The notes under the pieces are model-generated. The model was not told the DNA's origin and made no database searches. It saw only the letters and a program-made list of their open reading frames with translations. DNA of 32,724 bases from the NCBI GenBank assembly GCA_023384455.1, contig JAHDWH010000053.1:1-32724 (forward strand). Direction: 5' to 3'. How positions within the stretch are numbered: the stretch's first letter is position 1; the number at the start of each line of letters is the position of its first letter. This stretch comes from Caldilineaceae bacterium (lineage in GTDB: Bacteria > Chloroflexota > Anaerolineae > Caldilineales > Caldilineaceae). Position numbers and translations under genes: made by a program. Positions 15,662 through 23,744 of this stretch are shown in pieces.

Positions 15662-16807
15662 TTATCGCGAATAGGGGTCCGCGGCGTCGCGCAGACCGTC
15701 ACCCAAAAAGTTGAGCACCAGCACAGTAATAATCACAGGCAGCGCCGCCAGCAACAGCCAGGGAGCTGTCGCCACGGCGCGCACATTCTGCGCTTCCTTC
15801 AGCAAGACGCCCCAGCTAACAACCGGCGGACGCAGGCCCAGACCGAGGAAGCTGAGGGAAGTCTCGGCCAGAATCATCCCCGGAATCGCCAGGGTGATGG
15901 AGGCGATGATGTGGCTGAGGAAGGAGGGCAGCATATAGCGCAGAATGATGCTCATTTCGCTGGTGCCGTCCAGCTTGGCGGCCATCACAAAATCTTCCTC
16001 CCGCAAGGAGAGAAAGCGCCCGCGCACGACACGGGCCAACCCCGTCCAGCCGAGGATAGAGAGGATGACAGTAATGGCAAAATAGGTGCGGATGGGTGAC
16101 CAGTCTGGCGGCATGGCCGCGGCCAGCCCCAGCCAGAGAGGAATGCTGGGAATCGAGCGCAGGAATTCGATCACCCGCTGGATGATATTATCGATGGTGC
16201 CGCCGTAGTAGCCGGACAGACCGCCGAGCAGAATGCCCAAAACCAGGCTCAGTGTGACACCCAGCAGACCGATGGACATAGAAATTCGTGTGCCGTGGAT
16301 CAGACGGCTGAAGACATCCCGGCCCAGGCGATCTGCACCCAGCAGGTACATAGGCTGGTCTTTATCCACAGGCCCCACCAGATGGATATCCCAGGGAATC
16401 AGACCGATGATTTTGTAGGGTTCGCCGGTGGAAAAGAAGCGGACAGGCACAACTGTTTCCGGGTCTACCACAAAAGTACGGCGCAGGGCCACCGGGTCGA
16501 TCTCGACCGTATAATCGTTCACATGGGGCTGGAACTTCCTGCCTTCCTCCGTGTCCACAAAGAAGTGAATGCCCTGAGGCGGCGCATAGGTATAGCGCGC
16601 CTCGTATTTGTCCACGGGGAAGGGAGCCAGAAACTCGGCGAAAATAGCGACCAGATAGATCGAAATCGTCACAATCGCCGAAAAGAGAGCCACTTTGTGT
16701 TTGCGAAAGCGCCACCACATCAACTGCCATTGGGACGCTACAAAGAGCCGGGACTCGTCCGAGAGAACCGGTACAGGGGTGGATGATACGCGTGTCTCTA
16801 CCGCCAT
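15662..16807 (-). CDS. Opp/Dpp-type ABC transporter permease (OppC-like)
   Basis: The 381-aa inner-membrane permease begins with the OppC N-terminal segment and first membrane helix (about 39-63), followed by an extracytoplasmic stretch of about 100 residues longer than in E. coli OppC. The family mark LLGADRLGRDVFSRLIHG is at 155-172. Membrane helices follow, and the EAA loop that docks on the ATPase is at about 273-283 (FVMAAKLDGTS). The C-terminus LNFLGDGLRDAADPYSR is typical. The ATG at 16807 lies 21 bp after the OppB stop. The long insertion after helix 1 occurs in several Opp-type transporters of thermophiles and Chloroflexota that import oligosaccharides, but this is only suggestive. 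Confidence 0.95.
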   Translation of the reverse strand: MAVETRVSSTPVPVLSDESRLFVASQWQLMWWRFRKHKVALFSAIVTISIYLVAIFAEFLAPFPVDKYEARYTYAPPQGIHFFVDTEEGRKFQPHVNDYTVEIDPVALRRTFVVDPETVVPVRFFSTGEPYKIIGLIPWDIHLVGPVDKDQPMYLLGADRLGRDVFSRLIHGTRISMSIGLLGVTLSLVLGILLGGLSGYYGGTIDNIIQRVIEFLRSIPSIPLWLGLAAAMPPDWSPIRTYFAITVILSILGWTGLARVVRGRFLSLREEDFVMAAKLDGTSEMSIILRYMLPSFLSHIIASITLAIPGMILAETSLSFLGLGLRPPVVSWGVLLKEAQNVRAVATAPWLLLAALPVIITVLVLNFLGDGLRDAADPYSR

Positions 16808-16828
16808 AAATGCCTCGCTATAAGTTCG

Positions 16829-17815
16829 TTATTCAAAGCGGATGCGGGGATCGAGCCAGGCCAACAGGACATCGGAGATCAGCGTGCCGACGACTGTGAG
16901 GGCGCTGACGATGAGGATGAAACTGCCCGCCAGATACATATCCTGCTGCATCAATGCCTGTAAAAGCAGCGGCCCGGTGGTGGGCAAATTCAAGACCACC
17001 GACACAATAATGGAGCCGGAGACCAGAGAAGGCAGGGTCCAGCCGATGGTGCTGACGAAGGGGTTGAGCGCCACCCGCACAGGATAACGCCAGATCAGTG
17101 TACGTTCGGGCACGCCTTTGGCTCGGGCTGTGGTCACGTAAGGTTTGTGGAGTTCATCCAGCAGATTGGCCCGCATAATGCGGATCAGCCCGGCTGTACC
17201 TGATGTGCCCAGAATTACAATAGGAATCCATAGATGGTTGAGGAAATCCCGAATTTTTGCCAGACTCCAGGGGGCGTCTTGATATTCCGGTGAGAAAAGG
17301 CCGCCCACACTCTGGCCGAAGACCTTCAGGGCAAAGTACATCAACACCAGCCCCAATAAAAAGTCAGGCGTGGCTAACCCCAAAAAACCAAAAAATGTAG
17401 CCAGATAGTCACCTAATGAGTATTGGCGCACAGCAGAATAGACACCGATGGGCAGGGAGACGATCCAAACAAACATCACTGTCAGAAAGGTGATGAGCAT
17501 TGTAAAGAAGAGGCGATCCCAGATAAGTTCGTTGACCGGACGTCCCCAGGTGAAGGATTGACCGAAGTCACCCCGCAGGAGAATACCACCGATCCATTTC
17601 AGATATTGCTGATAGACTGGCAACCCCAGTCCATAGCGCTGTTTCAACTGGTCCAGGGTAGCCTGATTGACGGTTTCACCCTGAGAAACCAGTTCGGCCA
17701 CATAAGTTGTCAGATAGTCGCCTGGGGGCAATTGGATAATGACAAAAGAGATGATCGAAATCACGATCAACGTGGGAACCATATAAAAGACGCGCCGCAG
17801 GATATAGAGCAGCAT
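16829..17815 (-). CDS. Opp/Dpp-type ABC transporter permease (OppB-like)
   Basis: The 328-aa permease has the OppB start MLLYILRRVFYMVPTLIVIS with the first membrane helix at about 9-28. The family segment RGDFGQSFTWGRPVNELIWD is at 81-100, five more helices follow, and the EAA loop YVTTARAKG is at 226-234. It forms the channel with the OppC-like partner. The ATG at 17815 has AAGGAG upstream; an earlier ATG at 17875 lies in the long hairpin between this gene and the binding protein and would add 20 unlikely residues. The hairpin at 17865-17918 separates it from the lipoprotein gene and probably lowers permease expression relative to the lipoprotein. Confidence 0.95.
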   Translation of the reverse strand: MLLYILRRVFYMVPTLIVISIISFVIIQLPPGDYLTTYVAELVSQGETVNQATLDQLKQRYGLGLPVYQQYLKWIGGILLRGDFGQSFTWGRPVNELIWDRLFFTMLITFLTVMFVWIVSLPIGVYSAVRQYSLGDYLATFFGFLGLATPDFLLGLVLMYFALKVFGQSVGGLFSPEYQDAPWSLAKIRDFLNHLWIPIVILGTSGTAGLIRIMRANLLDELHKPYVTTARAKGVPERTLIWRYPVRVALNPFVSTIGWTLPSLVSGSIIVSVVLNLPTTGPLLLQALMQQDMYLAGSFILIVSALTVVGTLISDVLLAWLDPRIRFE

Positions 17816-17864
17816 CGCAGACTCCTTCTGGCGGGAGCAGGCAGCAGGAAGGGGAGACAACACA

Positions 17865-17918
17865 AACCTCATCATCGCATCATCACGTTAAGAAAAACGA
17901 TGATGCGATGATGAGGTT
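17865..17918 (-). promoter_or_regulatory. Long intercistronic hairpin between binding-protein and permease genes
   Basis: Perfect 20-bp arms (17865-17884 and 17899-17918), each built of CATCATCGCATCATC-like words, enclose a 14-base loop. There is no T-run, so it is more likely an RNA-processing or partial-attenuation structure than a terminator. In binding-protein operons such hairpins stabilise the upstream lipoprotein message, so more of it is made than permease. Confidence 0.7.
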
Positions 17919-17934
17919 AGCTATTGCTCAGAGA

Positions 17935-19974
17935 CTACTCAAAGAACCACTGGAAGGTATCGCTGGGAGCAGGGGTCGGGTATTGCCATTCGGTCGGCAT
18001 ATTGTCCATGATATTGCGCAGGTTCTTGGCCGCAATCCCATAGGGTGCCGGTGGTTTGGAAATACCGATCATATAGAAGTTGTCCGCCGCGATCTGCATG
18101 ATTTCCCGCATCAGCCGGGTCTGCTCGGCAGGATCCGCAGCTGCATTGACCTGATTGTAGAGGTCAAATTGCTTCAGAACAGAAGCCGGGGGTTCCTGGG
18201 CCAGGGGGCCTTCCGGGTTCACCCAATACTGATACCAGGCGTAGGCGTAGCGGCTGTGGCCGTGGACCGGCAGGAAATTGCGGGGATCGAGCAGGGTGCC
18301 AAAGCCGATGCCACCGGGGCCGCCCCAGACATTGGCGTCGTGCTCCAACACTTCCAGGCGCTGCTGGCCCAGGGCACGGTCGATGACATTGGGCTTCATT
18401 TCGACGCCCACCGCGGCCCAGTACTTCTCGACCAGTTCCAGCATATCGATATGCTCGGTGTTGACTGTGGGCACGTCGATGGTGAAGCTGAAGCGCTTGC
18501 CATCCGGGCCAAGACGGAAGCCGTCCGCATCCTTCTCGGTCAGGCCAGCCTTGTCAAGCAGTTCGTTGGCCAGGTCCGTATTGTATTCCAGATACTGGTG
18601 GGCCAATTGCTCGTTGTAGTAGGGGGAAGCCTCGAAGGGCGCAGCCTGCCAGGGTTCGCCCTGACCGACATAGACCAGATCGATGATCTCCTGGCGGTTG
18701 ATGGCGTGAGAGAGACCTGCCCGGAAATCCAGGTTGTTGAAAATCTCGTTCTTCATCGGATCGAGACTGTTCAGGTTGAAGGAAATCTCCATCACATTGT
18801 TGTCAGCCGTCTGCTTTTCGATGATGCGGTAGCCACCGGCTTCCTGTCCATCAAAGAAGACTGCTTTGTTGTTGAAGGTGGCAATGTGGCGGTCCTGATA
18901 GTCGATCTCGCCGTTCAGCGCCTTCAGCACCAGTGTTTCCACATCGTTGCCCACGTCAAAGGCGATGTAGTCGATGTAGGGGAGCTGGTTGCCCTCGGTG
19001 TCCACTTTGAAATAGTAGGGATTGCGCTCGGCGCGCACACTGGTGGTGTTCTCGCCATAGCCCTGGGTAATGCGCCAGGCGTTCATCGTGGGTAGTTCGG
19101 GATTGTCGAAATACTCACAGCAGCCACCGCCACCGGTCTTAGAGTTGAAATAGGCCATCCAGTCGGCAAAACCGGCGGATGTCGCTTCTTCTATCACTTT
19201 CGGGTTGTAGGTAAGATGGAATTGCTGCATATAGTGCTTGGGATAGCTCACCACGGGCGGGCCATCGGGAGAGGCAAGGCGCAGGAGCAGAACGCCGTTC
19301 GGCTGCGCGAAGGTGAACTTGACGGTGAAGTCGTCGATCTTCTCGACTACAGCAGGCTCGTCACCCGAGCGCATCCAGTTGGGAACCGACGGGTTCAGGT
19401 CCGTGTTCATCACAATATCCTCATACCAGAAGAGGATATCGTCAGCCGTGAAGGGTGCGCCGTCCGACCACTTCAACCCTTCGCGCAGTTTGAAGGTGTA
19501 CTCGGTGGCATCGGCGCTGACTTCCCAGGACTCGGCGATGTTCGGTTCTACAGCCGTCCAATCCCGGGTCCAGGTGACCAACTGGTCGTAGCCGATGGTG
19601 CGGTACATCCAGGCATTGTCGCTGCCGCCACGCAGACCAGCCCGCCAGGTGCCGCCGTACTTACCGATCATTTCGACCGGCTCGACGACCAGCGGGTTGA
19701 CCGGCAGACGCTCTTCCAGGGGCGGAAGGCTGCCGGCTTTGACCATTTCCTGCAACATCGGGGCTTCGTGGGCACTGCTCATATCACTCGCAGCCGGGGC
19801 GGCGGCTTCTTGTGCGGCCGGGGCCGCGGCCGCCGGGGCCGCCTCCTGGGCAGCGGGTGCTGCGGCCGGCGACTCGGCGGCCGGCGCGCCACAGGCTGCC
19901 AGCACGCCCGCTGCCAGCACAGCCAGCAGCAGAACGGCGAACAGTCGCGAAAGGGACATCCGTGAGGTGTGCAT
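17935..19974 (-). CDS. ABC transporter substrate-binding lipoprotein, family 5 (Opp/Dpp type)
   Basis: This is the extracytoplasmic receptor of the importer. The 679-aa precursor has a lipoprotein signal peptide: MHTSRMSLSRLF, a hydrophobic stretch, then the lipobox LAAC with the lipidated Cys28. An Ala/Pro-rich linker of about 50 residues (repeated APAAQEAA) follows. The mature SBP family 5 domain is recognised by YTFKLREGLKWSDGAPFTAD and the later FRAGLSHAINRQEI. The ATG at 19974 has AAGGAG 7 nt upstream; an earlier ATG would destroy the signal peptide. At about 680 aa it is longer than peptide-binding relatives, as in receptors for oligosaccharides or larger ligands. The divergent LacI regulator supports a carbohydrate ligand. 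Promoter elements lie at 20167-20196. Confidence 0.95.
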   Translation of the reverse strand: MHTSRMSLSRLFAVLLLAVLAAGVLAACGAPAAESPAAAPAAQEAAPAAAAPAAQEAAAPAASDMSSAHEAPMLQEMVKAGSLPPLEERLPVNPLVVEPVEMIGKYGGTWRAGLRGGSDNAWMYRTIGYDQLVTWTRDWTAVEPNIAESWEVSADATEYTFKLREGLKWSDGAPFTADDILFWYEDIVMNTDLNPSVPNWMRSGDEPAVVEKIDDFTVKFTFAQPNGVLLLRLASPDGPPVVSYPKHYMQQFHLTYNPKVIEEATSAGFADWMAYFNSKTGGGGCCEYFDNPELPTMNAWRITQGYGENTTSVRAERNPYYFKVDTEGNQLPYIDYIAFDVGNDVETLVLKALNGEIDYQDRHIATFNNKAVFFDGQEAGGYRIIEKQTADNNVMEISFNLNSLDPMKNEIFNNLDFRAGLSHAINRQEIIDLVYVGQGEPWQAAPFEASPYYNEQLAHQYLEYNTDLANELLDKAGLTEKDADGFRLGPDGKRFSFTIDVPTVNTEHIDMLELVEKYWAAVGVEMKPNVIDRALGQQRLEVLEHDANVWGGPGGIGFGTLLDPRNFLPVHGHSRYAYAWYQYWVNPEGPLAQEPPASVLKQFDLYNQVNAAADPAEQTRLMREIMQIAADNFYMIGISKPPAPYGIAAKNLRNIMDNMPTEWQYPTPAPSDTFQWFFE

Positions 19975-20166
19975 AGAGACTCTCCTTGCGTTGTATGGTT
20001 GCACGCGAAAATACGGCAGGAATTCTGTCAATTAATGTGGTTTGGCCTTGTCAAACAGATAAAAATCGGGAAAGGCCGCTGGAAAACAGGAATTAGTGAT
20101 AGTGAACAATCAATCTGATCGGCGGTCATAGGGGGGGAACACCGATCCCTTTGGGGAACTGATTGC

Positions 20167-20196
20167 AGTATACTGCCAGCCAGAATGAAATGTCAA
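20167..20196 (-). promoter_or_regulatory. Promoter of the ABC transporter operon with overlapping palindrome
   Basis: On the minus strand TTGACA (20191-20196) is followed after 18 bp by TATACT (20167-20172). The -10 box is inside a perfect 12-bp palindrome GCAGTATACTGC (20165-20176), a plausible repressor site. The leader to the ATG at 19974 would be about 185 nt. It contains a possible hairpin with arms 20117-20126 and 20138-20147, 8 of 10 paired. Confidence 0.65.
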
Positions 20197-20213
20197 ATCG
20201 TCTATTGGTAATT

Positions 20214-20262
20214 TTTCGCAAATGATGCTAACATTTCTGCAACTTTCGCAATTTTTCAGAAA
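20214..20262 (+). promoter_or_regulatory. Possible regulator-binding repeats between the ABC operon and lacI-type gene
   Basis: The word TTTCGCAA occurs twice exactly 30 bp apart (20214-20221 and 20244-20251). The second is enclosed by the inverted arms TTTCTG (20234-20239) and CAGAAA (20257-20262). The whole 20032-20329 stretch has no gene and serves as the divergent control region. Confidence 0.4.
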
Positions 20263-20329
20263 ATCAGACTCCCCCGGATACATTCTCCCACCCTATATGC
20301 GGCCATCTACACCACCGGGAGGAACAGCG

Positions 20330-21373
20330 ATGGACACCGAGCAATCCGAAATCAGGCAACAACCCCGCCTTTTCGACATCGCCGCCCACGCCGGCGTCTC
20401 ATTGGCGACCGTCTCCCGAGTGATAAACAATACCGCCCAGGTCAGCCAACCTACCCGGGAGCGGGTGCTGGCCGCCATCAATACGTTGGGTTACTCGGCG
20501 ACCCTTTCCCGGGCAAAATCCGCATCCCCTGCTCGCTATCCGGTTGCCCTGCTTATCCCGGATATTCTGAACCCCTATTTTGCCGAGATTGTGCGGGGGG
20601 TAGAAGAAGAGAACGAACTGGAAGGACTCTCCCTGCTTCTCTTCCACACAGCAGAAGATTCCGAGCGAGAAGAACGTACCCTGCGTAAATTGGTCAATGC
20701 GGATGTGGCCGGTGTCATCGTTTTTGGCTCCCGGCTACCATCGTATGTCTTGACTCAGTTTCAGCAGGAAAGCAAATTACCGCTGGTGGTTATCAATCGT
20801 CAAATCGACAATCAGCATATCGCCTGCGTACTCGTTGATTCGGAGCAGGCCACCCGACGTGCTACCCGCTATCTGACCAATCTGGGCCATCGCCGTATCG
20901 CCTTTTTGTCTGGCCCTGCTGCGTCCGAATCCTCTCTGACCCGCCGTCGCGGTATAGAGCAGGCCCTGGCCGAGGTGGACACAACACTCCCCCGTCAGTG
21001 GATTGTGCCGGGGTATCCCAATATTGAAGGGGGGTTTCAGTCGATGACCACGCTCCTCGGCAGCGGCGATCCTCCCAGTGCGGTGCTGGTCTATAACGAT
21101 CTGATGGCTCTGGGTGCGCTCCACGCCATCCGTAGCCGGGGACTGGAGGTGCCGCGCCATATTTCAGTTATCGGCTTTGACGATATCACAATGGCTGCCC
21201 ACGCCAACCCGCCTCTGACAACAATCGTCCAACCCAAAAACAGAATGGGCCGGCTGGCCGTGCAACTGCTGATGCGAATGGGGCAAGACGAGCAGCAGCC
21301 GGGCGAGGGATATATGCTCCTGGAAAGTCCGCTGATCATTCGGGAGTCTACGGCGCGACCGCTGGAAAAGTGA
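20330..21373 (+). CDS. LacI family transcriptional regulator
   Basis: The 347-aa regulator has the LacI helix-turn-helix LFDIAAHAGVSLATVSRVIN (residues 14-33) and the hinge TRERVLAAINTLGYS. The periplasmic-binding-protein-like sensor domain follows (VALLIPDILNPYFAEIVRG, then VIGFDDITMAAHANPPLTT). Such proteins usually repress sugar uptake and catabolic genes until a sugar binds. The ATG at 20330 has GGGAGGAA upstream; the frame continues upstream but without domain similarity. It is divergent from the Opp-type ABC operon, which it probably controls. A palindrome overlaps that operon's -10 box, and a pair of TTTCGCAA words lies in between. Which of these it binds is not decidable by eye. Confidence 0.95.
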   Translation: MDTEQSEIRQQPRLFDIAAHAGVSLATVSRVINNTAQVSQPTRERVLAAINTLGYSATLSRAKSASPARYPVALLIPDILNPYFAEIVRGVEEENELEGLSLLLFHTAEDSEREERTLRKLVNADVAGVIVFGSRLPSYVLTQFQQESKLPLVVINRQIDNQHIACVLVDSEQATRRATRYLTNLGHRRIAFLSGPAASESSLTRRRGIEQALAEVDTTLPRQWIVPGYPNIEGGFQSMTTLLGSGDPPSAVLVYNDLMALGALHAIRSRGLEVPRHISVIGFDDITMAAHANPPLTTIVQPKNRMGRLAVQLLMRMGQDEQQPGEGYMLLESPLIIRESTARPLEK

Positions 21374-21489
21374 CGCGACACCCGCCCCGGGAACCTTCTG
21401 CCTGGGTTGACGTATTGCTTTGTGGTGGGGTATCTCTACTGGGATAGCCCAAAGTAACTTTTTTATCCAACGCCAACCGGGAGGAGACG

Positions 21490-22158
21490 ATGCGTTATTC
21501 TATCTCTGGGGAAATTGCCCAATCGATTCGCCTGGAATTTGAGCCGGGCGAGTTTGCCTGGTGTAGCAAAGGCAGTTTGATGGCCTACACTCCCTCAATT
21601 CAGTGGAATCTGCGGGTGCCTGGCGGTCTGGGCGGGGCTGTGCGCCGCTCGCTCTCTGGCGAAGGGATCGCGCTGACCTATTTGCAGACCGATACGCCGG
21701 AGCAGCACGCCCTGTTGTCCGCCAACGCGCCCGGCCATCTGGAAGTTTGGGACCTGGAAAGCGACGGCCCGGTGACCACTACCCGGGGCTCCTTTCTCTG
21801 CGCCTGGGGGGATGACCTGGACATTACGGTCACCATTGCCCGGCGGGCCGGGGCCGCGCTCTTTGGCGGCGCGGGGCTTTTTCTGCAGACGGTCTCTGGC
21901 AAAGGCACAGTTCTTGTCCACGCCAGCGGGGATTTTTCCGAGCATCGACTGGTTGCTGGCGAACAGATGCTGGTCAGCACAGGCAATCTGGCCGCGTTTT
22001 CATCGGAAGTGGATTACGATATTCAGGGCGTGGGGGGCTGCCGCAAGATACTTTTCAGCGGCGAAGGACTCTTTATGACCCGTCTCAGCGGGCCAGGCCG
22101 GGTGCTGTTGCAGACGCTCAAACGGCAGTTTGGGGCGAACAGTGCCAATGCGGCATAA
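21490..22158 (+). CDS. AIM24 family protein (TIGR00266-like)
   Basis: The 222-aa protein is a member of the AIM24/DUF124 family, a beta-rich double-barrel fold of unclear biochemical role. The N-terminal half (GEFAWCSKGSLMAYTPSIQW) and the second half (GAGLFLQTVSGKGTVLVHASG, then EQMLVSTGNLAAFSSEVDYDI) show the repeated strand pattern of the family. The mitochondrial member is needed for inner-membrane organisation; bacterial ones have no agreed function. The ATG at 21490 has GGGAGGAG 4 nt upstream. It is 116 bp after the LacI gene on the same strand, and that gap has no clear terminator. A weak hairpin TACAC-TCT-GTGTA with ATTTTTG after it, at about 22190-22215, may end the transcript. Confidence 0.9.
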   Translation: MRYSISGEIAQSIRLEFEPGEFAWCSKGSLMAYTPSIQWNLRVPGGLGGAVRRSLSGEGIALTYLQTDTPEQHALLSANAPGHLEVWDLESDGPVTTTRGSFLCAWGDDLDITVTIARRAGAALFGGAGLFLQTVSGKGTVLVHASGDFSEHRLVAGEQMLVSTGNLAAFSSEVDYDIQGVGGCRKILFSGEGLFMTRLSGPGRVLLQTLKRQFGANSANAA

Positions 22159-22261
22159 TCTGTAGCCGCCCGTCAAAGCGATATGATGTTACACTCTGTG
22201 TAGGACACATTTTTGTTCCGAATCCCCAAAGAGTGTAGCCACTCAACTTTCGATTTCTATG

Positions 22262-22297
22262 TCTATACCCGACACGGGCATAAACTGACATTTTGTC
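22262..22297 (+). repeat. Dispersed 36-bp repeat, copy B
   Basis: It matches 4094-4129 in the same orientation with two differences in 36 bases. As in copy A, the CCCG-ACA-CGGG hairpin lies in an A+T-rich intergenic stretch beside a regulator-type gene neighbourhood. The rest of 22159-22338 has no gene I can support. Confidence 0.75.
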
Positions 22298-22338
22298 ACC
22301 TTATCAAGTATATTACCCCGGACACTTCCAAAGAATCC

Positions 22339-23571
22339 TTATTGGGAAACAACTCTAATGACCTCGGCCACCCGCTCGATCTGCTGACGGGTTAGAGAGG
22401 TGGCCGAGGGCAGATAGAAACCATCCCGGCAGAGAGCCTCGGCCACGGGGAAGCGCTGGCCCTTGAATTGTTGCCAGTAGACGGGCTGGCAGTGCATGGG
22501 AATAAAAAAGGTGCGGGTCTCGATGCCCTTCTCGGCCAGGGCCACCCGCAGGCTGTCCCGGTTCATCCCATAGGCGGCTTCGTCCACCAGAATCCCATAC
22601 ATCCAATAGACATTCTTGGCCCAGGGCGCTTCCGGCGGCGTTGTAATGCCGGGAACGTCGGCCAGCAATTCGGAATAGTAGGCCGCATTGGCCCGGCGCA
22701 TAGCCACAAATTTCTCTAGCTGCTCCACCTGGCCCAGACCGACCGCAGCCTGCAAGTTGGTCATCCGATAGTTGAAGCCCACATATTTGTGCCAGAAGTG
22801 GCGTTCGCTGCTAAAGGCGTGATCCCGCAGATTCCAGGCCAAACGGGCGATCTCCTCGTTGTCGGTGGTAACCATCCCCCCTTCACCGGTAGTCAGGATT
22901 TTGTTGCCATAGAAGCTGAAGGTGGCCGCATCCCCCAGACCGCCAGTGCGTCGCCCTTTGTATTCGGCCCCGTGGGATTCGGCCGCGTCTTCAATAATCG
23001 CAATGCCGTGCTGGCGGCCCAACTCCAGCAGCGGGTCCATATCCACCGGATGGCCGTAGATATGCACGGGGACAATGGCTTTTGTGCGGGGGGTAATCTT
23101 TGCTGCCACATCTGCCGGGTCCATCTGCCAGTAGTGGGGTTCGTTGTCCGCCAGCACAGGCGTTGCGCCGCAATAGGTGACCGCGTTGATGGTGGCTATC
23201 ATTGTAAAGGTGGGGATGATCACCTCGTCGCCCGGTTGCAGCCCCAGGGTTGCCAGGGCCAGATGCAAGGCCACAGTGCCGTTGGCACAGGCGATCCCAT
23301 AGCGAACGCCGCAGGCCCCGGCAAACTGCTTTTCAAAGTCCCGGATAAAACTGCCCGCGGACGAAATCCAGTTGGTCTCCACGGCCTGCTGGACATATGC
23401 CAGTTCGTTGCCGGCAAGCGTGGGTTCGCAGACGGGAATGATCGATTGGCGGGTTTCTTCGCCAAAACGGGGAATGGGCGCGTAGTGGGCCTTCACCACC
23501 GGGTCTTTGGCCGGGATGATTCCGGCCAGATCGCCCATATCTTCCAAAGAGAGTTCCACAGGTTGGAGCAT
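22339..23571 (-). CDS. DegT/DnrJ/EryC1/StrS family sugar aminotransferase
   Basis: The 410-aa PLP enzyme transfers an amino group to a nucleotide-linked keto-sugar. The PLP lysine is Lys224 in FSFYGNKILTTGEGGM; Asp195 and the family signature IIEDAAESHGAEY are just before it, and the N-terminal ANGTVALHLAL is typical. The segments HIYGHPVDMDP and WHKYVGFNYRMTNLQAAVG resemble GDP-perosamine synthase, so a 4-amino-sugar is a fair guess. The ATG at 23571 has GAGAGG 8 nt upstream; about 45 residues precede the usual family start (PVCEPTLAGNE). It is the last gene of the glycan set; a cluster of three palindromes separates it from the GT2 gene. Confidence 0.92.
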   Translation of the reverse strand: MLQPVELSLEDMGDLAGIIPAKDPVVKAHYAPIPRFGEETRQSIIPVCEPTLAGNELAYVQQAVETNWISSAGSFIRDFEKQFAGACGVRYGIACANGTVALHLALATLGLQPGDEVIIPTFTMIATINAVTYCGATPVLADNEPHYWQMDPADVAAKITPRTKAIVPVHIYGHPVDMDPLLELGRQHGIAIIEDAAESHGAEYKGRRTGGLGDAATFSFYGNKILTTGEGGMVTTDNEEIARLAWNLRDHAFSSERHFWHKYVGFNYRMTNLQAAVGLGQVEQLEKFVAMRRANAAYYSELLADVPGITTPPEAPWAKNVYWMYGILVDEAAYGMNRDSLRVALAEKGIETRTFFIPMHCQPVYWQQFKGQRFPVAEALCRDGFYLPSATSLTRQQIERVAEVIRVVSQ

Positions 23572-23621
23572 TCTCAATTCCTCTCAAAGCGTGACTACCA
23601 AGCCAATTATAAAGTGGACAC

Positions 23622-23701
23622 CGCCGAATCAATTCGGCGTCTGCCAAAGCAAACCGGCTTAAGCCGGTTTCCCCTGTCAGCCATCGGTTTGAACCGATGG
23701 C
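23622..23701. repeat. Cluster of three different REP-like palindromes
   Basis: Three perfect hairpins follow each other: CGCCGAAT-CA-ATTCGGCG (23622-23639), AAACCGGCTT-AAGCCGGTTT (23651-23670) and GCCATCGGTT-TG-AACCGATGGC (23680-23701). Their centres share the pattern CCGNNTNAANNCGG although the stems differ. They lie between the GT2 and DegT genes and could modulate read-through. Confidence 0.8.
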
Positions 23702-23744
23702 ATTCTCGCCAGCCACACGAAGTCCTGTTGAGCCTCGGCGCAGA

